From Rubrivivax sp. (GTDB lineage: Bacteria > Pseudomonadota > Gammaproteobacteria > Burkholderiales > Burkholderiaceae_C), in contig JAHECD010000041.1 of assembly GCA_024641945.1 (NCBI GenBank), positions 1 to 37,562 on the forward strand: a stretch of DNA of 37,562 nucleotides, given 5' to 3'. Below are positions 1 through 10,317 of this stretch, piece after piece. A model generated the notes under the pieces. It was not told the origin of the DNA. It worked only from the letters and a program-made list of their open reading frames with translations, and made no database searches. Numbering within the stretch: the stretch's first letter is position 1; every line of letters starts with the position of its first letter. Made by a program: the position numbers and the translations under genes.

Positions 1-167
1 CGCAGCGACGTAAAGGAGGAGGGCTGGGCGCGGCCCGGTCCGGGGGACATGAGCGGAGGCACTCGCCCGGCGGCCTCGGCCCGCACAACGTCTCCGGCCC
101 AATGTGCGAACGACCGCAACGGGCCGGTGGCGGGCGTTGGCCGGCTTTGCGCAGGGAGTGCCACCGC
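1..167. other. Left-edge sequence without a recognised gene
   Basis: No protein family was recognised here. UrtE genes usually follow urtD directly, but the open frames in this stretch do not read as the end of an ABC ATPase, so the rest of a urea-transport operon cannot be confirmed from this window. The last bases hold the AGGGAG ribosome-binding site of the next gene, at about 153-158. Confidence 0.5.
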
Positions 168-860
168 ATGCTGAAGGTCGATGGCCTGAATCAGTACTAC
201 GGTGGCAGCCACATCCTGCGCAACCTCGGTTTCGAGGCCCGGCTCGGCGAGGTGACGGTGGTGCTCGGGCGCAATGGCGTGGGCAAGACCACGCTGCTGA
301 AAAGCCTGATGGGCGTGGTGCCGGTGAAGACCGGGACGATCACGCTCGACGGCAAGGACCTCACGCGTGCCACGGCGTACGACCGCGTGCGTGCCGGCAT
401 CGGCTACGTGCCGCAGGGACGCGAGATCTTCGGGCGCCTGACGGTGGAGGACAACCTGCGCATGGGGCTGGCCATCAAGCCCGGCGGCACACCGATCCCG
501 GCCGAGCTGTTCGAGCTGTTCCCGGTGCTCAAGCAGATGATCAACCGGCGTGGCGGCGACCTTTCCGGCGGCCAGCAGCAGCAACTCGCGATCGCGCGTG
601 CGCTCGCGTCGGGCCCCAAGCTGCTGATGCTCGACGAGCCGACCGAAGGTATCCAGCCCAGCATCATCAAGGACATCGGCCGCGTGATCCGCATGCTGGC
701 CGACCGCAAGACGATGGCCATCGTGCTGGTCGAGCAGTACTACGACTTCGCCGCCGAACTGGCCGACCGCTACCTCGTCATGGAGCGTGGCGAGGTCGTC
801 GCCAGCGGCATCGGCAAGGACATGGAAGCCGACGGCGTGCGCCAGCGCATGTCGATCTGA
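168..860 (+). CDS. urtE: Urea-type ABC transporter ATP-binding protein (UrtE/LivF family)
   Basis: This is a cytoplasmic ATPase of a branched-chain-amino-acid-type importer, most like UrtE, which powers urea uptake with UrtA-D. The 230-residue protein opens with the UrtE-like stretch LNQYYGGSHILR (residues 7-18). It has a Walker A motif GRNGVGKTT (34-42), the ABC signature LSGGQQQQLAIARAL, and a Walker B motif LLMLDEPTEG. The start at 168 is preferred over an in-frame ATG at 102 because homology begins there and AGGGAG lies 9 bases upstream. Downstream, after about 60 bases, comes a sugar-acid kinase rather than the urease genes that often follow urtE. A LivF ATPase for amino acids is the alternative, but the N-terminal wording favours urea. 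The other transporter subunits would lie left of the window. Confidence 0.85.
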   Translation: MLKVDGLNQYYGGSHILRNLGFEARLGEVTVVLGRNGVGKTTLLKSLMGVVPVKTGTITLDGKDLTRATAYDRVRAGIGYVPQGREIFGRLTVEDNLRMGLAIKPGGTPIPAELFELFPVLKQMINRRGGDLSGGQQQQLAIARALASGPKLLMLDEPTEGIQPSIIKDIGRVIRMLADRKTMAIVLVEQYYDFAAELADRYLVMERGEVVASGIGKDMEADGVRQRMSI

Positions 861-921
861 CCGCCGCGCGGCGCGATACTGCGGGGCCGCTCCACCAAGC
901 CCTGCCACCTGCTGCTCGACC

Positions 922-1836
922 GTGTCCCGCCCTCGCCTGATCGCCCTTGATTGGGGCACCACCAATCTCCGCGCCAGCCTGCTCGGGGACGGCGGGCGGG
1001 TGATCGAGACGCGCTCCGCGCCCGGCGGTGTGATGGCGGTGCAGGACCGGCGTTTCGAGCAGGCGTTGATGGCGCTTTGCGGCGACTGGATTTCCGGCCA
1101 CAGGTGCCCGGTGGTCGCCAGCGGCATGATCGGCAGCCGCCAGGGCTGGGTCGAGGCACCTTACGTGGCGTGCCCGGCCGATCTGGCGCAAGCGTCGGCG
1201 CAACTCGTGCGCGTCGATCTCGCGGCGGGTGGCGCGCTGCACATCGTGCCGGGTCTGCGCTGTGTCGGCGCCGATGGCCAGGACGACGTGATGCGCGGCG
1301 AGGAAACCCAGCTCTGGGGCGCCCTGTTGCCCGACGGCAGTTGCTGCGTGTTGCCCGGCACCCATTCCAAATGGGCGTGGTTGGGTGACGCCGGCAGCGT
1401 GGTGTCGTTCCAGACTTTCATGACCGGCGAGTTGTATGCACTGCTCACGCAGCACGGCATCCTCGGCCGGCTGATGACTTACGGGCAGGCCGACGCGGCC
1501 GCATTCGCACAGGGGGTGCAGCTCGGCCTGTCCGAATATGCGAACGCGACCCATGTGCTCTTCGGCGTGCGCACGGCGGGCCTCATGGGCCGGCTGCCAC
1601 CGGCGAGCCTGCCGGACTATCTTTCGGGTCTGCTGCTCGGCATCGAGATCGCCGGCGCCACACGGTCCAGCGTACCGCGCAGCGTCACGCTGCTGGGCGA
1701 CGATGCGCTTTGTGCGCGCTACGAGGCTGCTTTGGCGCAGGCCGACATTGGGTCCCAGCGCGCGGCGCCGGAGGCGACCACACGCGGCCAGTGGCGCGTG
1801 GCCACGCAGGCGGCCCTGGTGGAGGAAACCGAATGA
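922..1836 (+). CDS. dgoK: 2-dehydro-3-deoxygalactonokinase
   Basis: This enzyme phosphorylates 2-keto-3-deoxygalactonate to the 6-phosphate in the cytoplasm, a step of the De Ley-Doudoroff galactose/galactonate route. The 304-residue protein begins at a GTG codon and enters the DgoK pattern at once: ALDWGTTNLRA near residues 7-17 (phosphate-binding start of the sugar-kinase fold), ASGMIGSRQGW, GEETQLWGAL, LPGTHSKWAWL and FMTGELYALL. The frame stays open upstream to 787, but that part overlaps urtE and has no DgoK similarity. Its stop overlaps the start of dgoA (ATGA), so the two are translationally coupled. No transporter or dehydratase gene is attached directly to the pair. Confidence 0.9.
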   Translation: MSRPRLIALDWGTTNLRASLLGDGGRVIETRSAPGGVMAVQDRRFEQALMALCGDWISGHRCPVVASGMIGSRQGWVEAPYVACPADLAQASAQLVRVDLAAGGALHIVPGLRCVGADGQDDVMRGEETQLWGALLPDGSCCVLPGTHSKWAWLGDAGSVVSFQTFMTGELYALLTQHGILGRLMTYGQADAAAFAQGVQLGLSEYANATHVLFGVRTAGLMGRLPPASLPDYLSGLLLGIEIAGATRSSVPRSVTLLGDDALCARYEAALAQADIGSQRAAPEATTRGQWRVATQAALVEETE

Positions 1837-2456
1837 CGACATCGATCTCCGGCGTGATCGCCATCCTGCGCGGCGTGACGCCAGCCGAAGTGCTTGCGGT
1901 CGGGCGCGCGCTCGTCGCCGGCGGCATCCGCATCATCGAGGTGCCGCTGAACTCACCGCAGCCGTTCGAGAGCATCGCGCTGCTCGCGCGCGCGCTCGGC
2001 GTCGAGGCGATGGTCGGTGCCGGCACCGTGCTCGATGCCGACGATGCCGACCGGGTGGCCGACGCCGGCGGGCGCATCGTGCTGTCGCCCAACTTCGACA
2101 CCGCCGTGGTGCTGCGCACGAAGGCACGCGGCATGCTGTCGGTGCCCGGCGTGGCGACGCCGACCGAAGGATTCCATGCGCTGACGGCCGGGGCCGACGC
2201 GCTCAAGCTCTTCCCGGCCGAGACGCTCGGCCCGCCGGTGCTCAAGGCGTGGCGCGCGGTCTTTCCGCCATCGACCGTGATGTTCAGCGTGGGTGGCATC
2301 GGCGAGCACAACCTTGCCGCCTTCAAGGCCGCGGGCGCTGATGGCGTGGGGGTCGGCTCGTCGATCTTCGTCCCCGGCCTGGCGCCCGAAGAGATCGAGC
2401 GCCGCGCACGCGGCCTCAGCGTCCTCTGGCAGGCGGCAGGTGCCGCTGGCACGTGA
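1833..2456 (+). CDS. dgoA: 2-dehydro-3-deoxy-6-phosphogalactonate aldolase
   Basis: This class I aldolase of the KDPG/KDPGal family splits 2-keto-3-deoxy-6-phosphogalactonate into pyruvate and glyceraldehyde 3-phosphate. The 207-residue protein shows the family residues: ILRG near 11-14, catalytic Glu36 in IIEVPLN, GAGTVL (63-68), SPNFD, and Schiff-base Lys125 in ALKLFPAE. The ATG overlaps the dgoK stop and is served by GGAGGAA within the end of dgoK. Pairing with dgoK points to galactonate rather than gluconate as substrate. KDPG aldolase (Eda) has the same fold, and the KDPGal call rests mainly on the neighbour. Confidence 0.9.
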   Translation: MTTSISGVIAILRGVTPAEVLAVGRALVAGGIRIIEVPLNSPQPFESIALLARALGVEAMVGAGTVLDADDADRVADAGGRIVLSPNFDTAVVLRTKARGMLSVPGVATPTEGFHALTAGADALKLFPAETLGPPVLKAWRAVFPPSTVMFSVGGIGEHNLAAFKAAGADGVGVGSSIFVPGLAPEEIERRARGLSVLWQAAGAAGT

Positions 2457-2666
2457 CCCCGTGAGCTGGTGAGCCGCGTGGGCGTTTGTCGCGGATGGCA
2501 CACGCGGTTTCGACGGCACCGGCGGGATCGGCCGTGGCGCCCGGTTGCCACAGGCGTGTCACAAGCGGTTCCCACAATTCATCCCTGATGCGGCCGCCAG
2601 AGCCGCGGAGTCACCCTTGCGGCGTGCCGAGAGACGGGCGCACTGCGCAACGGAAGAGGCCAGAGG

Positions 2667-3494
2667 ATGTTTTCCATTCGTCGTCGAGTACCGGTGATCG
2701 GCGTGCCGATCGACCTCATGGATTGGCGCGGCGCGGTCGACTCGATCGCGGCCTGGGGCCGCGCGCGGCAATCGCGCTACGTCTGCCTCGTGAACGTGCA
2801 TTCGGCGGTTTCGGCGGTCTTCGACCGCGGATTCCGCCACGTGATCGAAGGCAGCGACATGGCCACCGCGGACGGTGCGCCGGTCGCCTGGATGCTGCGC
2901 CAGCTCGGCGCGCCGCAGCAGCAGCGCCTGAACGGCCCCGACCTGATGTGGCGCTACCTCGCCGCCGAGGCGCCGCGGGCAGGGCGGGTCTTTTTCTACG
3001 GCGGCAGCGAGGCGACGCTGGCGCTGTTGCGCGAGCGGGTGCAGCGCGAATTTCCCGGTATCGAGGTCGTCGGCAAGCGGTCGCCGCCGTTTCGCGCCGC
3101 CACGCCCGCGGAGGACGAAGCCGACGTGGCGCGCATCAATGCCGCGCAGCCGCACGTCGTCTTTGTCGGCCTGGGCTGCCCGAAGCAGGAGCAGTGGATG
3201 GCGGCGCACGTTGGCCGCATCCACGCGACGATGGTCGGGGTCGGCGCGGCCTTCGACTATCACGCCGGCGTGCAACGGCGCGCGCCCGAGTGGATGCAGC
3301 AGCGCGGGCTGGAATGGGCGCACCGCCTGCTTGCCGAGCCGCGCCGACTGTGGCGCCGCTACCTCGTGACGAATACGACCTTCGTCGTCCTCGCCGGATG
3401 GCAATGGCTCGTGTCTCGCCGCGCCGGTGCGCGTCCGGCCGCAACGACGTCGGCCGTGGAGATCGCGGAGTTGTCGCCCGACTCGCCCTGGTAG
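2667..3494 (+). CDS. WecG/TagA/CpsF family glycosyltransferase (GT26)
   Basis: Members of this family transfer an N-acetylmannosamine(uronic acid)-type sugar to a lipid-linked acceptor during enterobacterial common antigen, teichoic acid linkage-unit or capsule/exopolysaccharide synthesis. The 275-residue protein carries the family landmarks NVHSAVSA, GSDMATADGAPVAWMLR, GPDLMWRYL, FFYGGS, FVGLGCPKQEQWM and GVGAAFDYHAGVQRRAPEWMQ, with a basic RRLWRRYL segment near the C-terminus that usually sits at the membrane surface. GGAAGAGG lies about 7 bases before the ATG. No other polysaccharide gene is beside it, so the product cannot be named. The 210 bases before it (2457-2666) hold no recognisable gene. 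Confidence 0.85.
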   Translation: MFSIRRRVPVIGVPIDLMDWRGAVDSIAAWGRARQSRYVCLVNVHSAVSAVFDRGFRHVIEGSDMATADGAPVAWMLRQLGAPQQQRLNGPDLMWRYLAAEAPRAGRVFFYGGSEATLALLRERVQREFPGIEVVGKRSPPFRAATPAEDEADVARINAAQPHVVFVGLGCPKQEQWMAAHVGRIHATMVGVGAAFDYHAGVQRRAPEWMQQRGLEWAHRLLAEPRRLWRRYLVTNTTFVVLAGWQWLVSRRAGARPAATTSAVEIAELSPDSPW

Positions 3495-3585
3495 CGGCGG
3501 CGCCTTGGCGCGCCATGGCACCATCCGGCATGGTCGCGCAGCTTCAAGAATCGTTTCTGGCATTCGAACCCGCCAGCCGCGCCCG

Positions 3586-4359
3586 GTGAGCGCACCCGCC
3601 GGATTGCTGGCGCGGCTCGATGCCATCGGCGCGGTGTTGCGCGACAGCGGTCGTGCGCAGGCGTTGATCGGCCTGGGTTCGGTCGGCCAGGAACATGAAC
3701 GGCTGGACGTCTGGTCCGACCTCGATTTCTTCGCCATCGTGGACCCGGGTGCCAAGTCGCGCTACCTCGACCGGTTGGACTGGCTGGCGGCCGCGCACCC
3801 GGTCGTGTGGCACTACCGCAATACGGTGGACGGCCACAAGGCCTTGATGGCCGACGGTGTGTTCTGCGAGTTTGCGGTGTTCGAGCCGCACGAACTGGAC
3901 ACGATCCCGTTTGCGCCCGGCCGCGTGGTCTGGAAGCGCGACGGCGTGGGCGACACCATCGCGCGGCCGCGCAAGGCCCTGCCCGCGGCCGCGCCACCGG
4001 GCGAGGAATGGATCGTCGGCGAGGCGCTGTCCTGCCTGCTCGTCGGCTTGCAGCGCTGGCAGCGTGGCGAGCGGCTGTCGGCCGCACGTTTCGTTCAGGT
4101 TCACGCGCTCGATCGCCTGCTCGAACTCGACGCGTTGCGCGCGCCCGAGTCTGCTGCCGGCGCCGACCCGTTCAACCGCGAGCGTCGTGTCGAGGCGCGC
4201 AGCCCCCGGCTGGCGGCGGAGCTCGCGCAACTCATGCCGGGGTACCTCCACACGCCGCAGGCCGCGCTGTCGATATTGCAGGCGCTGGCCGACCGCGGTG
4301 CAGCGCTGAACGACGCCGTCGTGGCCAAGATACGCGCGCTGGCACGGGCTTCAACATGA
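3586..4359 (+). CDS. Nucleotidyltransferase-fold protein of unknown substrate
   Basis: I do not recognise a named family. The 257-residue reading from a GTG at 3586 shows a pattern consistent with the nucleotidyltransferase fold: Gly-Ser at residues 31-32 (GLGSVGQ), then SDLDFFAIVD with Asp45 and Asp47 as candidate metal ligands, and a third acidic position, Glu95, in DGVFCEFAVFE. The C-terminal half is helical and leucine-rich, as in aminoglycoside 6-adenylyltransferase-like proteins and related antitoxin or resistance enzymes. The stop is 7 bases before the PQQ dehydrogenase start, so the two are probably co-transcribed. The start is uncertain, because the frame is open upstream and no strong ribosome-binding site is visible. 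Confidence 0.6.
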   Translation: MSAPAGLLARLDAIGAVLRDSGRAQALIGLGSVGQEHERLDVWSDLDFFAIVDPGAKSRYLDRLDWLAAAHPVVWHYRNTVDGHKALMADGVFCEFAVFEPHELDTIPFAPGRVVWKRDGVGDTIARPRKALPAAAPPGEEWIVGEALSCLLVGLQRWQRGERLSAARFVQVHALDRLLELDALRAPESAAGADPFNRERRVEARSPRLAAELAQLMPGYLHTPQAALSILQALADRGAALNDAVVAKIRALARAST

Positions 4360-4366
4360 GGATGCG

Positions 4367-6322
4367 ATGAACCTGCCGATTCGGTCGATCCCCGCGATGT
4401 TTCATCTCGCTGTGCTGTGGGCTGCCGGCATGACGGCGGTGGCCGCAGGCGAGTCGACCGCCGGGTGGTCGGCCTACGGTGGCGACGCCGGCGGGTCGCG
4501 ATACTCCGCCGCACAGCAGATCACGCCGGCGAATGTCGCGACCTTGCGCGTCGTCTGGACGTTCCGTACCGGAGATGCCGGCGAGGGTGTCAAGGACTGG
4601 AAACGGGCGGCCTTCGAAGCCACGCCGATCCTGCACGAGGGTCTGCTCTACCTCACCACCAGCGGCACCGACGTGGTTGCCGTGGACGCCGCCACGGGGG
4701 TACGGCGTTGGCGCCATGCGAGTGGAACGCGCAAGGACCTGCACTACTCGGACGGCGTGTCACGCGGCGTGTCCTTGTGGGTAGACGCCGGCGTGCCGGC
4801 GGGCGCCGCCTGCCGCGCGCGCATCTTCGCGCCCACGCTCGATGCACGCCTGCTCGCGCTCGATGCCGCGACCGGTGCGCCGTGCAAGGATTTCGGCCGC
4901 GAGGGCGCCGTCGACCTGCTGGTGGGTGTCGGCTCCACCGACAAGGCCAGCAGCGAATGGCGCAACTATCTCGTCACGTCGCCACCGGCCGTCGTGGACG
5001 GCAACGTGGTCGTCGGCTCGTCCATCGGCGACAACCGTGCGGTGCAGGAGGAAATCGGCATCGTGCGCGCCTTCGACGCGCGCAGCGGCGCCATCGTCTG
5101 GCGCTGGGACCCGATCCCGCGCGATCCATCGAATCCCGTCTTTGCGGAATGGGGCGCGCAGGCCGCGAGCACGGCGAGCGCGGCCAACGCCTGGGCGCCG
5201 CTGTCGGCCGATCCCGTGCGCCACCTCGTCTTCGTGCCCACGGGCTCGGCCAGCCCGGACTTCTTCGGCGGCGAGCGGCCGGGCGACAACCGCTGGGCCA
5301 ATTCGGTGGTGGCGCTCGACAGCCGCACCGGCCAGCTGCGATGGGGCCGGCAACTGGTGCACCACGACCTGTGGGACTACGACGTGCCGGCACAGCCGAC
5401 GCTGGTGGACCTGGTGCGCGACGGCAAGCCGGTGGCCGCGGTGATCCAGCCGACCAAGACCGGCTTCCTCTTCACCTTCGACCGCGACAACGGCGTGCCG
5501 GTCTTTCCGATCGAGGAGCGTCCGGTCCTGCAGGAGGCCGTGCCGGGCGAGCACCCCTCACCCACGCAGCCGTTCCCCGTGGCCCCGCCGGCGCTCGTGC
5601 GACAAACTCCGGTCACGCCCGACGACGCCTGGGGCGTGCTCTGGTTCGACAAACGAAGTTGCCGCAGGCAGATCGAGTCCTATCGCTCGCTTGGCATGTT
5701 CCAGCCGCCCGCGGTGCAGGATTCGCTGATGCAGCCCGGCAACGCCGGCGGGTCCAACTGGGGCGGCATCGCCTTCGACCCGAAACGCCAGATCGCGGTC
5801 GCCAATACGCTGAACCTGCCGTTCGTCGTGGCCCTGGTGCCGCGCGGGCAGATGCAGGCGCAGCGTGACGACCCGCGCTACAAGGGCTTCGACTTCTCGC
5901 TCCAGCAGGGCACGCCCTACGGCATGCGGCGCAAGGCGTTCCTGTCGCCGCTCGGCATCCCCTGTGTCAAGCCGCCTTGGGGCACGCTTGCAGCCGTCGA
6001 CATGTCGCGTGGAACGATCAAGTGGCAGGTCCCGCTGGGAAAGACGCCTTATGTCGGACTGACCGTCGGCATGCCAGGGTTCGGCGGCCCCATCGTCACG
6101 GCCAGCGGCCTGATCTTCATCGCGGCCAGCCTGGATGACCGGATGCGGGCCTTCGACATCGACACGGGCAACGTACTTTGGGAAGTGAAGCTGCCGGCCG
6201 GCGGCCAGGCCACGCCGATGACCTATTCGATCGGCGGCAAGCAATACCTGGTCATCGCGGCCGGCGGCTACAAGGATTCGAGCCAGCGCGGCGACCACCT
6301 CGTGGCCTATGCGTTGCCCTGA
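4367..6322 (+). CDS. PQQ-dependent sugar/polyol dehydrogenase, exported
   Basis: This quinoprotein belongs to the glucose/quinate/shikimate dehydrogenase group, which oxidises sugars or cyclic polyols in the periplasm and passes electrons to the respiratory chain. The 651-residue protein has an N-terminal signal peptide (hydrophobic core about residues 11-27). It then has the eight-bladed propeller with repeated W-strand motifs such as GWSAYGGDAGGSRYS (33-47), VVALDSRTGQLRWG, HHDLWDYDVPAQPTL (about 330-345), GGSNWGGIAFDP, PWGTLAAVDMSRGTIKWQ and GGKQYLVIAAGG. The usual membrane-bound enzyme has about 800 residues with five N-terminal TM helices. Those are absent here, so this form should be free or loosely bound in the periplasm. 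No pqq biosynthesis genes are in the window, and the substrate is not determined by sequence. Confidence 0.88.
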   Translation: MNLPIRSIPAMFHLAVLWAAGMTAVAAGESTAGWSAYGGDAGGSRYSAAQQITPANVATLRVVWTFRTGDAGEGVKDWKRAAFEATPILHEGLLYLTTSGTDVVAVDAATGVRRWRHASGTRKDLHYSDGVSRGVSLWVDAGVPAGAACRARIFAPTLDARLLALDAATGAPCKDFGREGAVDLLVGVGSTDKASSEWRNYLVTSPPAVVDGNVVVGSSIGDNRAVQEEIGIVRAFDARSGAIVWRWDPIPRDPSNPVFAEWGAQAASTASAANAWAPLSADPVRHLVFVPTGSASPDFFGGERPGDNRWANSVVALDSRTGQLRWGRQLVHHDLWDYDVPAQPTLVDLVRDGKPVAAVIQPTKTGFLFTFDRDNGVPVFPIEERPVLQEAVPGEHPSPTQPFPVAPPALVRQTPVTPDDAWGVLWFDKRSCRRQIESYRSLGMFQPPAVQDSLMQPGNAGGSNWGGIAFDPKRQIAVANTLNLPFVVALVPRGQMQAQRDDPRYKGFDFSLQQGTPYGMRRKAFLSPLGIPCVKPPWGTLAAVDMSRGTIKWQVPLGKTPYVGLTVGMPGFGGPIVTASGLIFIAASLDDRMRAFDIDTGNVLWEVKLPAGGQATPMTYSIGGKQYLVIAAGGYKDSSQRGDHLVAYALP

Positions 6323-6346
6323 TGGAGGGCATTGCCGCGAAGGCAC

Positions 6347-6373
6347 TTGGCAGGTTTGGCAGGTTTGGCAGGT
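6347..6373. repeat. Three perfect tandem copies of a 9-bp unit
   Basis: The unit TTGGCAGGT is repeated three times without a mismatch in the gap after the PQQ dehydrogenase, 24 bases past its stop. It is too short to be an array. It may be a slippage product. Confidence 0.9.
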
Positions 6374-6377
6374 CTGT

Positions 6378-6399
6378 CCGGCCGTGATGGCCGGGTTTT
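6378..6399 (+). terminator. Rho-independent terminator after the PQQ dehydrogenase
   Basis: A 6-bp GC stem CCGGCC / GGCCGG with a 5-base loop is followed by GTTTTC. It would end transcription from the upstream gene before the subtilase gene. Confidence 0.6.
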
Positions 6400-6498
6400 C
6401 CATGTCGTGCGGGCAGGCCCCTCCCTTCAAACGCGGGTCGACACGGTGCATGCGACCGGCTAGCGTCCGGCGTTTTCAAACCTGACGGGATCACCCAA

Positions 6499-8709
<2,211 letters not shown>

Positions 8710-8714
8710 GCCGC

Positions 8715-8738
8715 CGGCAGGGCCGCGAGGCCCTGCCG
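8715..8738 (+). terminator. Terminator-like hairpin after the subtilase
   Basis: A perfect 10-bp stem CGGCAGGGCC / GGCCCTGCCG with loop GCGA lies 6 bases after the stop codon. No T-run follows, so it may act as an RNA 3'-end stabiliser or a weak terminator. Confidence 0.55.
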
Positions 8739-8942
8739 TGGCATGCGGGTGCCGGCACCTCCGTGTCGGCTTGCCCTGGGCCGTGACGCCGTCGCGTCGC
8801 CGGCCCGGCGCGGCCTCTTGTCCTACAGGTGGCAACGGGCACCGCCGATGTCGATGGCGCCGCCGGGTCTCCAGAATGTCAGGATGATCTCGTCACGCCG
8901 TCTCTCGCCACCGCATCACGTCGTGATGGCGGGCCTGTCTCG

Positions 8943-10214
8943 ATGTTCCGCTTCCTGCTCTGGCTGAAGGACCGGCGCAACCAGGCCTGGTTCTCGCCGG
9001 CGGTCGCTGCCCTGGGTGCCATCGTGCTGGCGCTGGCGGCGCGGCTCGTGAGCCCGTGGCTCGACGCTGCATTTCTGCCGCGTGTGGACCGCGAGTCGGT
9101 CGACGGTCTGCTCACCATCATCGCGACGAGCATGTTGTCGGTGGCCACGTTCTCGCTCGGCATCATGGTGTCTGCCACCGCATCGGCATCGTCGAATGCC
9201 ACGCCGCGCGCCACCGAACTCGTGATGAGCGACCAGGGCACACGCCGCGCCATTGGCAGCTTCATCGCGGCCTTCATCTATGCCATCGTCGCAAAGATTG
9301 CGATGGACCTCGGTTACTACGGGCCGGGTGGCCTGTTCGTGCTGTTCGTCGCCACGCTCGGCGTGCTGAGCTACCTGGTGGTCAGCCTCGTCCTGTGGGT
9401 CAGGACGCTGTCGACGCTCGGCCGATTGCCCGATACGTTGCGGAAGATCGAGCATGCCGCCTGGGACGCGCTTTCGACGCAGGCGCGCGATCCGTGGATG
9501 GGCGCGCGCGCCGGAACGCGGCCACGGCCCGACGGGCGGGTGGTGCTCAGCGACAAGACCGGCTACCTGACGCATGTCGACCTGGACGCCCTGCAGCATC
9601 TTGCGCAGACCATCGGCGTCGAGTTCCACCTGCAGGTGCGACCCGGCGCCTTTGTCGCGCCGACGAGCGAACTGCTCCGAATCACGGGCGCGCAGGGCAC
9701 GCCCGATGCGTTGTCGGACGAGGAACTGTCCGAACTGCGCGCTGCTTTCGTGACCGGCCGCGATCGCAGCTACGACCAGGACCCGCGGTTCGGCCTCATC
9801 GTGCTCGGCGAAGTGGGCCAACGCGCCCTGTCGTCAGCGGTGAACGACCCCGGCACGGCGATACAGGTGCTGTCGATCCTGGCGCGGCTGTTGATCGAGG
9901 CCGAGACGCAACGGTCGCGCCCATCGCCAGAACGAAAGACCCGCCATGACCGGCTCACCGTGGTGGCGCTGGACGAGGCCGCCTTCATCGCCGACAGCTT
10001 CGATCCGATTGCGCGCGACGGAGCGGCGAATCTCGAGGTCGCGCTGCGGATCCAGAAACTGCTCCATGCCGTGGCGACGGACGGCCTGGTGTCGATCCGC
10101 CATGCCGCACGCGAGCAGGCGCGCCGCGCGCTGGAGCGCAGCATGAAGGCGGCGCAGATCGACGACGAACGCCTGCATCTGCAGCAGGTGCATCGCGAAT
10201 TGTTCGTGCGTTGA
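8943..10214 (+). CDS. DUF2254 family inner-membrane protein
   Basis: This is a membrane protein of unknown function, 423 residues from the ATG at 8943. Four hydrophobic segments fill the first 160 residues (starting WFSPAVAALGAIVLALAARL, then LLTIIATSMLSVATFSLGIM, then IGSFIAAFIYAIVAKIAMDL, then LFVLFVATLGVLSYLVVSLV). A cytoplasmic or periplasmic region of about 250 residues follows, with GYLTHVDLDAL, FVAPTSELLRI, DPRFGLIVLGEVGQRALS and AVNDPGTAIQV, a combination typical of DUF2254. An in-frame ATG at 8829 would add 38 residues of low-complexity sequence and is less likely. The MscS channel gene follows after a terminator, so the two are probably separate units. Confidence 0.82.
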   Translation: MFRFLLWLKDRRNQAWFSPAVAALGAIVLALAARLVSPWLDAAFLPRVDRESVDGLLTIIATSMLSVATFSLGIMVSATASASSNATPRATELVMSDQGTRRAIGSFIAAFIYAIVAKIAMDLGYYGPGGLFVLFVATLGVLSYLVVSLVLWVRTLSTLGRLPDTLRKIEHAAWDALSTQARDPWMGARAGTRPRPDGRVVLSDKTGYLTHVDLDALQHLAQTIGVEFHLQVRPGAFVAPTSELLRITGAQGTPDALSDEELSELRAAFVTGRDRSYDQDPRFGLIVLGEVGQRALSSAVNDPGTAIQVLSILARLLIEAETQRSRPSPERKTRHDRLTVVALDEAAFIADSFDPIARDGAANLEVALRIQKLLHAVATDGLVSIRHAAREQARRALERSMKAAQIDDERLHLQQVHRELFVR

Positions 10215-10220
10215 TCGCGG

Positions 10221-10264
10221 ACGGCATCGCGCCGCCGGGCGGGCGGCACGCCGTTCACTTTTTT
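10221..10264 (+). terminator. Rho-independent terminator after the DUF2254 gene
   Basis: An inner stem GCCGCC / GGCGGC (10231-10236 with 10242-10247) is nested in an outer stem ACGGC / GCCGT (10221-10225 with 10250-10254). It is followed by a run of six T at 10259-10264. Confidence 0.65.
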
Positions 10265-10317
10265 CGCCACGGCCTACCCGGCCGACGTCACCAGTTTTCA
10301 CCTCTCGGAGACCTTGC

